From: Peltaster fructicola
Lineage: Eukaryota > Ascomycota > Dothideomycetes
Length of the DNA stretch: 64,000 nucleotides
Reading direction: 5' to 3'
Assembly (NCBI GenBank): GCA_001592805.2
Contig: CP051139.1
Span: forward strand, 1,736,001-1,800,000
Position 1 is the stretch's first letter, and each line of letters starts with the position of its first letter. The notes below the pieces were generated by a model. It did not search any database. It saw only the letters and a list, made by a program, of their open reading frames with translations, and was not told the DNA's origin. Below are positions 1 through 11,054 of the stretch, piece after piece. Position numbers and translations under genes: made by a program.

Positions 1-913
1 CTCGCATTGAATCGATCGGCCATTCACAGGTATGTGAATGGCACTTGCCAAGTGGTCTATATTGGCTGCGATCCGCCCTGTATGCTCAGAGGCGGTGCGA
101 ATGCCTCACCGGAGGTCAAGGCAGACTTAGGGGCAACGCAAGGCTCACCGGTCGTGATCGGCTTATACTCCACCAGTGAAACCATGTATGTCAGCAAGGC
201 TGTAGCCTTCCGTACGGTGCATGAATACAAGGTCTGCTCGTCATACATTGTGGACACAAGATGGACCAGACTATTTACACAGAGCTGAGGCATACATCTA
301 CACGAATAGTTCGGCCAATAGTTGCCCAAACCTTCACCGGAGCTGACCCATAGCATAGGCGTCAATCGGGAGAGAGGCTGTCGTGGATATGGTAGACACT
401 TGGAACATGCTCGACACGCAAGGCCCGTCTGCGGCGATTGCCCGTGGCATGATAGCCTATAGTGGAAGCAAGTTGAGAGGTATGAGAAACTGCTCGGTGC
501 CATCGCTTTTGCCATGTTGTGATTGCATGATCGTTGCTAGGCAGTGTGCTTCATGATCATGGTGGATGGCGAGAATCAGTAGTGAGGACAGACGAGAATT
601 GTTCGATGCTTTTTCGATGTGGCTCATCGAATCCGCAGGCGTGCAGTTCCGCCCAAGTGTGAGCACAGAAGACCGTCTCGGGCGCCCTGATGCCTGGTAA
701 GACCTAGATTGTCGCTATGGAGTAAGTGATCGTAGTATTGGTCTTCCCGATGTCCCGACAGATTCTCTCGGTAATGATGTGTCATTGCGGTGTGCAGGTA
801 GCCCATTCATGATCTGTTTGAACCACTTCGAAGCATGAACATGCCTTTTGGTGTTCGGTAACCTACGGTATGCGCAGTCAAGAAGACGGGCACTGCAATA
901 GCTTGATGTTTGC
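1..913. other. Left-edge region without a supported gene
   Basis: A plus-strand frame is open from the window edge to a stop at 286-288 (about 95 codons). It could be the last piece of a gene lying to the left, but its composition shows no domain I recognise. The rest of the stretch, downstream of the acetyltransferase, shows only short overlapping frames on both strands. Confidence 0.4.
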
Positions 914-1444
914 TCACGAATATGCATCATCGAGCGAGAGCTGCCAGTACATCACATCGATGCATTGGTTGAACTTGTACCCAACAGCGACGAGTCTTCC
1001 GCGTGGCTTGAATCCTAGAATCTGGTGAAGCTTGCAGCTTGCAACATCATGGTGGTCGTCTGATGGTAACAGCGAGATCGCAGAGACCACTTGTTTGACA
1101 AGAGTTGTGGTACGAAGCTTTTCGAGCAAGGCTGTCAGCAAAGTATGTCCGATGCGTTCTCCAGTGCGGTTTGGGTCAACATAGATACTGTGCTCAACTG
1201 TCAGCCTGTATGCTGCGCGATCGTGAAACGGCTTTGCGTATGCGTAGGCTGTGATTCTGTGCGTCGATGAGTCTACTGCAACAAGAAACGGAAATTGAAG
1301 TTTATCTGCGGTGTTGAGCACAACTTCGAAGTCTGTTGTACGAGCGTCGGGCTCTTCGAATGTGGCAATCGATGTTTTGACGTAGTGTGAGTAGATAAGC
1401 TCGATCTCTGCGAGGTCTTCTCGCTTCGCAGCGCGGATGTCCAT
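914..1444 (-). CDS. GNAT-family N-acetyltransferase, phosphinothricin-acetyltransferase-like
   Basis: Single-exon protein of 176 aa starting at ATG 1444. The N-terminus (MDIRAAKREDLAEIELIYSH) is the usual beta1-alpha1 start of the PAT/bar-like branch of GNAT enzymes, followed by the family's 'T.ATFEEP' stretch near residues 29-35. Residues about 83-105 (HSIYVDPNRTGERIGHTLL) match the acetyl-CoA pyrophosphate-binding loop, although the usual R/Q-x-x-G-x-G/A motif is loosely kept. By family, it would move an acetyl group from acetyl-CoA to a small amine in the cytosol. The substrate cannot be read from the sequence; drug or amino-acid-analogue acetylation is known for relatives. It is divergent with the release-factor gene, about 160 bp away, so the two probably share a promoter region. 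Confidence 0.85.
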   Translation of the reverse strand: MDIRAAKREDLAEIELIYSHYVKTSIATFEEPDARTTDFEVVLNTADKLQFPFLVAVDSSTHRITAYAYAKPFHDRAAYRLTVEHSIYVDPNRTGERIGHTLLTALLEKLRTTTLVKQVVSAISLLPSDDHHDVASCKLHQILGFKPRGRLVAVGYKFNQCIDVMYWQLSLDDAYS

Positions 1445-1603
1445 GTTGTTAAGTGTTGAGTCTTGTATAGATACATGTAGATAGCAGCTTGGAGACGCTT
1501 TGGTACGCTATGCAAAGTGCCCTCTGATTGGCTGCGGAGCACCTCCGTATGATGTATTCTTCCCGGAATAATGTAGAGACAGAACCGTCAACGATGCAAG
1601 ACC

Positions 1604-2907
1604 ATGCTGAGGAGGTTGATCTCTACGGCACAATGGCATCGATCGATCCGGTCTGACAGGCATCCATATCGACTGCCGTCTGTGCAATGTCGAACAAATT
1701 GTCAGCACGATTCCTGTTTGTTGAACGTTGTCATCACTGACATATTGCAGCCACTGGTCAAACCATCTCGTCAACATTGCTCACCAGAGCCCGATCGCTT
1801 GCCAACGAGCATGAGAGGTTTTCAAAACAGCTTGTGGACGACTACGATGCCTCGACAGCGAAAAAGTTGGGCGAACTTTCGCCAATAGTCGCACGGCTGA
1901 AGGACTACGACGATGCACGATCCAACTTGGCCAACCTCATGGCAATGTACGGCGAAGACAAAGAGATGGACTCGGCTATCGATGAAGAGAAAGTGGGAGT
2001 GCAGATTGACATCGATAGGGCTAGCCAGGCCTTGATGCAGAGTCTTGTGCCAATTCATCCATTCGCGCATCTGCCATGTCTTCTCGAGATCAGACCGGGT
2101 GCAGGTGGTGATGAGGCTGGCATCTTTGCCGGAGAGCTCTTGCGCATGTACCAGGCATACTGCTCTCGCCAAGGCTATCCTATGTCTCTGCTGAAGTGCG
2201 AGACGTCAGACAGCGTGTCGTCGAGCTCCGGTGGTAGCATGCATTTGCAGGAAGCAGTGCTTGAAGTTGATGCTACGAATGCGTACGCAGCACTCCGATG
2301 CGAGGCTGGTGTGCATCGGGTGCAGCGTGTTCCAGCAACCGAGAGTAAAGGACGAACACACACTTCTGCTGTCAGTGTTCTCGTGCTACCATCACTGCCG
2401 AGCGAGTCCAGTCAAGACGGCGAGGCCAGCTACAGTGATCCGGAGAGCGACTACTACATCGAGCCTAAGGACGTTCGCACGGATATCATGCGCGCTCGTG
2501 GAGCTGGTGGTCAGCATGTGAACACCACAGATTCAGCCGTGCGTTTGACACATATCCCGACAGGCACGGTTGTTGCCATCCAGGACACGCGATCGCAAAT
2601 CAAGAATAGAGAGAAGGCGTGGCAGATCCTGCGATCGCGCCTGGCACAGCAGAAGCGCGAGGAAAGAGAGGCAGAGATCGTGCGACTGCGTAGAGGAGCA
2701 GGCGCAGGCAAAGTAGGTCGAGAAAACAAGATCAGAACCTACAACTGGGGCCAACAGCGCGTCACAGATCATCGCAGTGGTCACGAAGTGCGCAGACTTG
2801 ATGAGGTTATGGAGGGAGGAGAAGCACTTGATGGCGTGATGGAGAGTGTACGAGCCTGGATGACGGATCAAGAGGTCATGGCACTTGAGCAAGACACGCA
2901 GGCTTGA
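1604..2907 (+). CDS. MRF1: Mitochondrial peptide chain release factor 1
   Basis: Class I release factor ending translation on mitochondrial ribosomes. Two exons are proposed. Exon 1 is 1604-1700, starting MLRRLISTAQWHRSIR, an Arg-rich amphipathic targeting sequence. Exon 2 is 1751-2907, together 417 aa. The 50-nt intron (1701-1750) has a weak GTCAGC donor, a CTGAC branch-like site and a TATTGCAG acceptor. An in-frame stop at 1738 shows that exon 2 cannot simply extend upstream. The exon-2 frame carries the family signature: the codon-recognition loop around RVPATESKGRTHTSA (P-x-T type, reading UAA/UAG in RF1), the GGQ peptidyl-hydrolysis motif in RGAGGQHVNTTDSAVRLTH at DNA about 2495-2550, and the C-terminal R-T-Y-N block. 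A Ser/Asp-rich insertion (DNA about 2390-2450) precedes the GGQ domain. The identification is firm; the exact 5' splice site is not. Confidence 0.93.
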
Positions 2908-3450
2908 TATTGAGCAATCGACGATCGACATGTAATGCTGTAGTGTGCATAAGGCTGGTCTGGCATAAGCATCTGCAATACTGTACAAACTTTTGCCACA
3001 AGGACCGCTGATGTGCTGAAGAGAACGATCTTCGTTTGCCCTTTCACATTGCTATGGGAAGGCCTCCTGCTCCGCATCCTTGGCGTGGCCTTTGCATGTG
3101 TCCAAGTCTTGCACTACCGGTATGAGACATCGTCGCAGCTTTAAGCATGACCCAAATGTGAGACGTGACCTGCAGCATCGGCCTGTGGTCGCTCGAGCGG
3201 ATGCTGTCATGCTCTGCCTCCATATGTCCAGCCTGACCCACGAATAGTACATTCTGCTGCAGAACGGTGGCCTCTGATCTCGGTTGGAATGTTGGGTGGA
3301 GAACACGGTCTATGTCGGCCTTGTCACCATGCTCACAGCTTTCCTCCAGCCTGATGGACGGGCGGTACGTACGGCTGCAGAACGGCGGCCTTCGATCTCG
3401 ATTGAAACATCGCATGGAGGACAAAGTCTGTGTCAGTCTGGTCTTCATGC
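2908..3450. other. Convergent intergenic region MRF1 / thioesterase
   Basis: About 540 bp between two convergent genes. The right half consists of a degenerate tandem repeat (see the separate entry). Several short frames cross it on both strands, but all of them are made by the repeat. Confidence 0.5.
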
Positions 3451-3463
3451 TCACAGCTTAGGC
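3228..3463. repeat. Degenerate tandem repeat, two units of about 118 bp
   Basis: Unit 1 is about 3228-3345 and unit 2 about 3346-3463. Both begin with TCCAGCCTGA and carry GGCTGCAGAACGG or CTGCTGCAGAACGG about 30 bp in, then a GATCTCG..TTG core, and both end CATGCTCACAGCTT. A fragment of an earlier unit (CATGCTCTGCC...) precedes 3228. The units differ at many positions, so the duplication is not recent. The right end overlaps the stop codon of the minus-strand thioesterase gene, so the array would lie in its 3' UTR. Confidence 0.75.
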
Positions 3464-4026
3464 GTTTCGACGAAAAGCTTCGACAGGCCGGTCTTCATGG
3501 CCTCACCCATCCCCTCGGCATGCGGTCTTCGAGAAGCAGAGTCAACAAAGACATGGATGAACTCGCCAACAGCGCAAACTTCTTCCTTTCCCTGCTGGAA
3601 GACACCGATCTCGTAAGTGACACTGCTCTTTCCGAGCTTGTTCACACGAAGTGCCATGTCCACGACATCTGGAAAGCCTACTGGGGCGAAGTAGTCGCAG
3701 TGTGAGTGAACGACCAGGCCAATGGTTGTCGAGGTTGACGGCTGCAGGCCGCAGTGCTTGATCAGATATGTGTTAACAACTGAGTCGAACAGGAAGTAAT
3801 AGTTGGAATTGTTCATATGAGCGTAGACGTCGTTGTCGCTCCATCGTGTGCGATAGTCCAGATGATATCTGTAGTCTGCTCGTTTTCTTGCCTTGAGGTT
3901 TGTGTAGGCCGCCATGACCTGGATCAGCTTGAGCAGTAGAGGCTGGTCGGACTCCTGTTGCCCAAGTCCAATACGATTGTGTTTCGTGCTGTTAATGGCT
4001 GTGTCTTCACAAAGTACTACAGACAT
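3451..4026 (-). CDS. Hotdog-fold (4HBT) thioesterase-like protein
   Basis: A 191-aa frame if ATG 4026 is used; a shorter start at 3915 (MAAYTNLKARKRADYRYHL) is also possible. The diagnostic stretch is YRTRWSDNDVYAHMNNSNYY, the W-x-D-x-D-x-Y-x-H-x-N-N block of 4HBT acyl-CoA thioesterases, in which the second Asp is the usual catalytic carboxylate. It is followed by the central helix and by the beta strands of a single hotdog domain (SHCDYFAPVGFPDVVDMALR, KLGKSSVTYEIGVFQ). Relatives hydrolyse acyl-CoA thioesters in mitochondria or peroxisomes; the substrate is unknown here. The frame stays open to 4095 without an earlier ATG, so an upstream exon cannot be excluded. It is convergent with MRF1 and divergent with the Kelch gene. 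Confidence 0.85.
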   Translation of the reverse strand: MSVVLCEDTAINSTKHNRIGLGQQESDQPLLLKLIQVMAAYTNLKARKRADYRYHLDYRTRWSDNDVYAHMNNSNYYFLFDSVVNTYLIKHCGLQPSTSTTIGLVVHSHCDYFAPVGFPDVVDMALRVNKLGKSSVTYEIGVFQQGKEEVCAVGEFIHVFVDSASRRPHAEGMGEAMKTGLSKLFVETPKL

Positions 4027-4095
4027 ATCGCTAAATGTAAGCCGAGGCAGGACATGCCCGAAGCTCGGATGCACGACGTCCGATGCTTCTGCCAC

Positions 4096-4562
4096 CTACC
4101 TCTTCTCTCATTAACAGCATCATATCGCTAGCAAGATGGAGTGCATTCGCGCACTATGCTGCGATGCGGTGTCAAGGCGCAAGAAGCTGTTGAAGGCGAT
4201 GCCTCTCTATCTGAACACACTTATCGAGCCTTACGCTCAGGGGTAAGGAGCGGAACAGATGCTGGCGGCCTTACACAACATGCTAATTATACCAAATTGC
4301 TAATGCAGTGTAGCGGTCGAGAGGACATCTGCTGACCAGTCTTGGGGCCAAGATGGTTTCCCACGATGATCCTGAACGGCTGAGAGCATTCAACCATACC
4401 ATGCCATCGATTCGTATTGGCTGTTCTTTGGCGGTCATATTGGCTTTGCTGTCTTCAATGCGAACGGCCTGAGATAAACCTGGGACACAGAGTGTCCACC
4501 TCATTGTTTATGATGGCTCTCTGCTGGTACCTTTCACGTCCTCATACCTTTACTTCCACAGT
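4096..4562. other. Divergent intergenic region thioesterase / Kelch protein
   Basis: About 470 bp that should hold both promoters. Only short frames are present; I recognise no defined control element. Confidence 0.4.
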
Positions 4563-6388
4563 ATGCGCGTCCTCTGGCTAGCTGCAGCCTTGCAATGCCT
4601 GGAATTGTCGGCCGGTCTCTACTTTCATCACAAAGCTAGACACGCATGTGGGTGTCGTGCTAGACAACTGGATTGATGGCTACTGACTGTTCTTAGCCGT
4701 TGTGATCGGGAAGACCCTCTACATCGATGGTGGTGAGATAGCACAATGGGATCAGACCGGTAACGGCTTCTCAAATGGTAGCACCGTCTCTAACGCCGAA
4801 GGTATGCTGGAGATGTAAAGCAATGTATTATTGCTGACAGCTTAGACCCGAACACCTACTACATCGACTTATCCACAAGCTGGACCGCTACAAATGCTAC
4901 CATTACATCATTTCCCAAGAACGGACCAGTGCTCATGAGCGGCGCCCTCTGGAGTAATACGTCCGAACGAGCTTTTCAGTATGATGGAGGTATCAGCCTG
5001 GCTGGAGCTCTAGACCCAATTCCGCCCAACCAGCTCTGGGCTCTCACTCCAACTGGTCAGTCGCGATGGTCACAGTTGTCATCCGCTGGGAACTTCTCGC
5101 AGTTGAGTAGGACACAAGAGGGAGGATATACATCTGGTAACGGTCTGGGTTTCGCCCTTGGTGGATATGAATGTGTTGCCACAATCAAGGACGCTGCGGA
5201 CTACTACACTCCTGGCCTGGTCATGTACAACATGTCTTCTTCGCTGTGGTACAATATCAGCACTGGAGGCGACTATACAGTGGGAACACAAGGTGCTAGA
5301 ACACAGCTTGTTACCAATTTCGGCACTGACGGCGTGGGCATACTCGTTGTGCTAGCCGGTTTCACGCAACAAGAGGCTGGCATTGGTCTGGACCGTGTGA
5401 ACATGTTTGATCCAGTGACACAACAATGGCGAATACAGCGAACGACTGGTAGCATACCACAACCGAATCGAAACCCATGCTTGGTAGGAGTGCCTGGCGA
5501 CAACGGGACTTATGAGCTTTTCATGTACGGCGGTCAGCAAAGAGCAACCGGAGGCTGGATTTCGTCAGATGGCGCTGTCTACATACTCTCACTGCCGGCC
5601 TTCCACTGGTTCCGTGTGCCAGGCAGCGCTGTTGGTCGGACACGACATACCTGCAACATACCCAGCGCACGATCTCGACAAATGATCAGTGTTGGAGGAA
5701 TCGTGATGCCAGGACCACTCAACTCTTCGGACTTCACGATTGAGAACACGGGAGCTCCAGATCCATGGGCGAACGGCCTTGGAGTCTTCGATATGACGAA
5801 GCTCACATGGGGATCATATGTACAGCCTAGTGATGACTACACCACTCCAGACGTCGTGAAGGACTACTACAAGACCAACGGCCTATATCCAAGCTCATGG
5901 GACGATGCTGGGACGCAGCAGTGGTTCACTGTCAAAGGTACTTTCAACCTGAGCTACATAGTGTGTACTGACAAGTCGTAGTTGCCACAAACTCTACCTC
6001 GGTGGCTAACACGTCAACAAGTGCAACACCTTCGGCTCAATCTATAAGCCAACCTGCCGGAATCAGTCCTGGCGCGATCGCGGGCGCAGTTATCGGCGGA
6101 ATCGCTCTGATCGCTGTGACTGCGGTCGCAATCTGGCTATTTGTGCGTCGTCGGAAGTCCACCGAACAGCAGCGCAATGCAACCTTCGTCAGCGAGCTGG
6201 GTACGGAGCATGTCAGCGAGATGGAAGCCAAGGTAAGCAGACACGTACAGCACTATGGCAAACCCAGGCTGGGTGATGGGCAAATACACGAGCTAGACCA
6301 CCACAGAGGCATGGAGCTTGATGGCGAGCCAAAATTGCGTGATGAGCAGATACACGAGTTAGATCACCACAGACACGAGCTAGGGTGA
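4563..6388 (+). CDS. Kelch-type beta-propeller single-pass membrane protein
   Basis: Four exons are proposed: 4563-4647, 4697-4801, 4846-5937 and 5982-6388 (562 aa). The introns of 49, 44 and 44 nt have GTGGGT, GTATGC and GTACTT donors and CTGAC/ACTGAC branch-like sites; all phases join correctly. The protein starts with a signal peptide (MRVLWLAAALQCLELSAG). It continues with a Kelch/galactose-oxidase-like propeller, seen in repeated Y-I-D-G-G, L-A-G-A-L and F-A-L-G-G-Y type strands and W-x-x-x-x-x-G blocks. A Ser/Thr-rich linker follows, then one membrane helix at about residues 459-481 (AIAGAVIGGIALIAVTAVAI), a stop-transfer RRRKS and a charged cytosolic tail. The propeller would therefore face the cell wall. 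The tail carries two copies of QIHELDHHR. The ligand is unknown. It converges with the next gene, leaving 71 bp between stops. Confidence 0.85.
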
Positions 6389-6459
6389 GGCTCTATGCAT
6401 ACTCTTCATTGTTCATACATAATACGCAGTACTAATGGCTATATTGCACACCACACGTC

Positions 6460-8021
6460 TCACAACATCGATCGTTCTCGTGGAGCGATCAATGGATCGT
6501 AAGCGTTGATGCTCAGTGTGTCTGATGGTACAGAGGAGTTGTGCGAGCTCAGGCTGCGAGCATCAATCAGCTCTGGACTGAGCTGGTCGATGCTACTACA
6601 GCCGATGAGGCGCATGTTCATCTCCATCTCATCTTTGAGCAGCTGCATGGCACGGTCAACACCAGCCTGCCCGTACGCTGACATGGCAAACAGGAATGGT
6701 CGACCAATGCCAACGCCGGTTGCGCCCAAGCAGAGACACTTGAGGATGTCTGATGCACGTCGGATGCCTCCATCAACGAAGACCTCGAACTTGCCCTGCA
6801 GGCCTAGGCGACGCAACTCTGGCATGACTTCAGCAAGCACCTCAACACCTGATCGAGCCGTGTCAAGCTGTCTGCCACCGTGATTGCTGAGAACGACACC
6901 TTGACAGCCATGCTGTATGGCGAGGATGACATCCTCGACGCGCTGGACACCCTTGAGAATGATCGGCATCTTTGTGACCGACTTGAAGAATGCAAGATCC
7001 TTCCAGGAGAGCGAGGGATCGATGAAGGAAGAGATAGCCCGAGCAGCTCCCTGACTCCGGTCTACGGAGTCACCGCCAGTGTTCTGAACATTGGAGCCAA
7101 CGTCCGAGAACTTGCTGCGCATGTCCTTCTCACGACGACCTAGCTGTGGTGCATCGACTGTGATGAAGAGACCCTTGCAGCCTCGCTTCTCTGCGTGCTG
7201 GATGATCTTCTTGGTGATCTCGCGGTCCTTGTTGACATACAATTGCAGCCATTGGACCTGGTCACCCTGCTTTGCGTCCACAATCTCATCGAACGAGCAG
7301 CTCGCCAGTGTTGGAATCATCTGAATGACTTGGTGCTTGTGTGCAGCGCGTGTAAGTACGACCTCTCCCTCTGGGTTACCGAGCTTGCCCAGAGCTGTGG
7401 CCGTTACGTAGAATGGCATAGAGCACTTCGTGCCCAGCATGGTAGTGGACATGTCGACATTCTCGACATCCACGAGAATTCGTGGTCGGAACCAGATCTT
7501 GTGAAAGGCAGAGTGGTTCTCTCGCATTGTGATCTCGTCGTCAGCACCGCTCGAGTAGTATGCCCAAGCAGTCTTCTTCATTACTCTCCGCGCAACATGC
7601 TCGAAATCTGTGAGGTTGTAGCATTGCTCGAGGATTGGCATATGCTTGATGCGCAGCTGTCGTTCCGTCTCTTCGGGATCCGTCTCTTCAACCTCCTTCT
7701 CGACGGTGCTCATATCGACTTCTCCAAGGTGCTTGCTCTTGTCTAGGTACGTGTTGAGTATGTCAGGGGCGTGGATAGGCTCGTACGCCTCTGTTGCGTC
7801 CTTGCCCGCATATTTGAGAATGATCTTCTGTCCGCCTGGATGCTCGGGCAAGAATTCGGTGACATCGTCTGCGAGAATCAGCTTGTACAAGTTGTCCAAA
7901 AGGAAGTAAACTCACATGCTCGACCATGCACGATCACCCAGCAGGACTTCTCTGAGTTGTGCTTTGCAACTTCGTCTCCATTGAGCTTCACAGCCTGTGT
8001 GTTATTGCTGGAACGGTTCAT
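6460..8021 (-). CDS. CYB2-like: L-lactate dehydrogenase (cytochrome b2)-like flavocytochrome
   Basis: Two exons, 7916-8021 and 6460-7868, with a 47-nt intron (GTGAGT donor, TTCTCGCAG acceptor) give 504 aa. Exon 1 plus the start of exon 2 encode a cytochrome b5 domain with the heme-binding EHPGG histidine near residue 45. The remainder is an FMN-dependent alpha-hydroxy-acid dehydrogenase barrel. Visible landmarks are YYSSGADDE, GLFITVDAPQLGRREKD and GVVLSNHGGRQLD, which contains the catalytic His and the substrate-binding Arg. The known family reaction is oxidation of L-lactate to pyruvate with electrons passed via heme to cytochrome c. Here the first ATG (8021) gives no obvious mitochondrial presequence, and the protein ends SML, which resembles a weak peroxisomal PTS1. 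Location and exact 2-hydroxy acid are therefore open. Confidence 0.9.
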
Positions 8022-9232
8022 CCTGGCGATTCCGATTGAAGTGTTCCAAGAGCCTGCGCAAACGGATCGAAACAAGGAGAGGAGAGATGACTGTGGAAAA
8101 GAACGCTCACTTGGGTGATGTCGGCAATAGATGTACCGATTCTGAAAGAGCTCCTACAGGCATCTCGGCCAGCATAGACAACGCAAATCGGCGTAGTTTG
8201 GCAGGACTAGCTCTCCACACGACCAACCCCACAAATCGAGAACACGCGCAGAAGTTCGCTGGTCGTCCAATCGAGGCTACTTGATTATGCCCGTCGTGTC
8301 TGTAGTGTCGGTCCATAGGCAAAGCGGCTCAATTGCGGTCTCGTTGGAGCTGCGCTCGTGGCCATACTCACGCTTGCTGCGGATAGAGCGGTAGATCCTA
8401 GCATGAACGACGTGAAGCCAAGAAGACTGAAAGGCTACGTGACCGGATTGCACGATGTTGTAGAACACAGTAGCTCGTGCAGTGAGGACGACTCGGGCTG
8501 AAAGTCGAGCGTAATGTCTCGAGAAAGCCTTCACCATGTTCACTTTGTCAGACCGACTTTGCACAAACCTCTCCCACCCATCAGATCCCTCTCAGGATAA
8601 GACTCAAAGAGACGCTCCGGCTTGTGGCCATCAATTGTGTTCTTTCTTCGCCATGACACGATACCGCAAGCTATGCTGAGGGAGCAAACAGTTACAGAAG
8701 CTGTGATACAGCAGACTGTGGTCGAGGCGTAATGATACTAGAATCGATAGATCATCTGGTTGGTCCAGCCAGTATAAGCACAAGGGATGCTCATTATGTT
8801 GGCTGTGGCTCGCGATACTGCACTGCCATTGGTGTTGTGCTCTTGAGGTTATCAACTCGTGCTGGCGAGAGTTGAAGTAGCTGAAGAAGATTCTTCCGTG
8901 TGCTTGCAGGATCTCAGCACAGACGTCAAACTTTGCGAGTCACAACTCCTGACAGCTCACCCAGCATCATCATCAACAACAACAGTCTTGTCGGTCAGGC
9001 GATAAGTCGTCGACAGTAGAGCGATCATCAACTGTGTCGCTTCTGCAATAAGAAGAGATTGCTCGTGTGGACCTATGACACATTGCCGGCCGCGGCCCTG
9101 TCTTGCGTCATTGCTGAGAGCACTACGATCTTCAAGCGCGATAGCAGTGCCTCATGCTATGATGAAGCTGTCTACTTGTCTTGAACGACTACCTTGACAC
9201 GAGATTGCTAGATCGATCTTCTGTCACTCGCA
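8022..9232. other. Divergent intergenic region, about 1.2 kb
   Basis: Lies between the divergent lactate dehydrogenase-like and lactonase-like genes. Frames of up to 95 codons occur but overlap each other, lack recognisable domains and show no matching splice sites. I see no RNA gene. Confidence 0.4.
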
Positions 9233-10405
9233 ATGGCACAAGATACACTCGCCGCTGGCAAGGCACCGCCTAATCTCAATATCCCACAATCAGACACCTC
9301 CGTGAAGGTGTCAGTCATCGACAGGTAGGTCATAACTTCATCAAGGACATGGCCAACACTTTCCAGCACCACACGGCTGAAGCTGCCAATGACCACGTTC
9401 TTACAACCGGACTACGTTGGACATGAATACTTGCTCGGTCCTGCATTCTCTTTCTTGATCGAACATCCCAGCAGGAAGCCGATAGTATTCGACCTGGGCG
9501 TAAGATACGACTGGCAGAAGCTGCCAATGTTTCCAAAATGGAGGAAAGCTGGATGGGGTATCCTCGTGGAGCGTGACGTAGCCAACATCCTGAAGGACAA
9601 TGGCGTTGATGTCGATGGTGGCGCGATTGATGCCATCATCTGGTCGCACCATCATTGGGACCACACTGGTGATCCAAGCTTGTTCCCAGGCTCTACTGAA
9701 CTCGTAGTCGGCCCAGGATTCAAAGCAGCTCACCTGCCTGCTTATCCGAAGAATCCAGACTCGACACTTCTTGAGACCGACTTCGAAGGTCGTAACGTTA
9801 GAGAGGTCAACATTGAGAAGGAAGGCCATGGCCTAAAGATTGGCCGTTTCCATGCATACGACTACTTCGGCGATGGTAGCTTCTACCTTCTGGATACCCC
9901 AGGACATTCCATTGGTCACATGTGTGGTCTGGCTAGGACAACAGCAGATTCCTTCGTTTTCATGGGCGGCGATGCGAGCCATCACGGCGGAGAGTTCAGA
10001 CCGACAGAGCACATGCCCCTCCCAAAGCACATAAGTCCCTCACCGCTGAAGAAGTACACCTCTGTCTGTCCTGGCCATCTCTTCGAAGAGATCAATCCAG
10101 ACCAGTCTGCGACCAAGCCATTCTACCACGTCACGAAGAGCTTCGCACACGACAAGCCAGTTGCAGACTGGACCATCGCAGGGCTCGGAGAGTTTGACTG
10201 CCAGGACAATGTGCTGCTCATCGTAGCGCACGATGATTCGCTTGTCGATCCTCCCCAGCTGGAGTTCTACCCAAAGAGTATCAACGACTGGCACAGCAAG
10301 GGTGTAGCCAGAAGAGTTAAGTGGCTCTTCCTGAGCGATTTTGAGGGTGCCGTCAAGGAAAAGGACAACGGTGGCAAGCCGTTCACCTGGGGACAATACC
10401 CATGA
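9233..10405 (+). CDS. Metallo-beta-lactamase-fold hydrolase (lactonase-like)
   Basis: Two exons, 9233-9324 and 9367-10405, with a 42-nt intron (ACAG/GTAGGT donor, CTTTCCAG acceptor) join to 376 aa. The zinc-binding signature is complete: SHHHWDHTGD (H-x-H-x-D-H) at DNA about 9642-9671, then H in DTPGHSIGHMCG and D in FMGGDASHHGG. The domain order matches the quorum-quenching N-acyl homoserine lactonase (AiiA-like) group, which opens lactone rings, and fungal relatives are often annotated that way. The cognate substrate in this organism cannot be read from the sequence. There is no signal peptide, so it is likely cytosolic. It stands alone without a biosynthetic cluster around it. Confidence 0.88.
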
Positions 10406-11054
10406 TGCACTGCACGAAACTGACTGGCTACGTCTCGTCGGCTCCGGTTCGCATACCTCAGCTGAGGAAATTATTGGTGGCCGGCTTGTGTACGCAATGA
10501 GGACTTTGTTACATTGCTGATGTACAGACAAGGATCACTAGATAGTACCTGTACATGTGTACTCCAAATGTCACAGCCTGTCTCTCTGGCTCGCTCGTTG
10601 GCTTCAGTGACCCAGTCAACTTCTGACGAAAGCGGCCATGCTGTGTAGCCAAGGAGAAGCTGCGCCAGAGAATGTATGTGCGAAGCAGAGCGGATACTTA
10701 TACAAAGGTTGGCTCGCTCGCGTGACCCTGCTTGTGACAAGATGCAATTCACTTCACTCCATTGGACGCTATCGGCATTAGCGCCCTCTCGCAGCAGACA
10801 CAACCAATCGTTCGCATCTCCAGTTTGTCTCACCCTCGAAATAGGCAGCCTGCGTGTACCCATCTACATGTTCTTGCGGGGTAGAGTAACGTGATATTGA
10901 TGTGGTATACAGTGACCAGACACTCCCCTTGCCTCGCAGTCCTGCTGTGTCTTCACCACTCTTCCGTACCTTCAAGACTTCTACAACTCTCCACTCATCA
11001 CCAAGTACTCATCAATTTGTATCTTGTGTTGCCCAAAGATCGAAACTCATCACA
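10406..11054. other. Intergenic region downstream of the lactonase-like gene
   Basis: About 650 bp. An open frame from 10902 leads into the small candidate gene that follows, but it has no ATG before 11055 and is probably 5' UTR. Nothing else was seen. Confidence 0.35.

Noticed and set aside
7195-7746. 183-codon plus-strand frame
   Set aside because: It lies wholly antisense to the conserved FMN domain of the lactate dehydrogenase-like gene and has no domain of its own.
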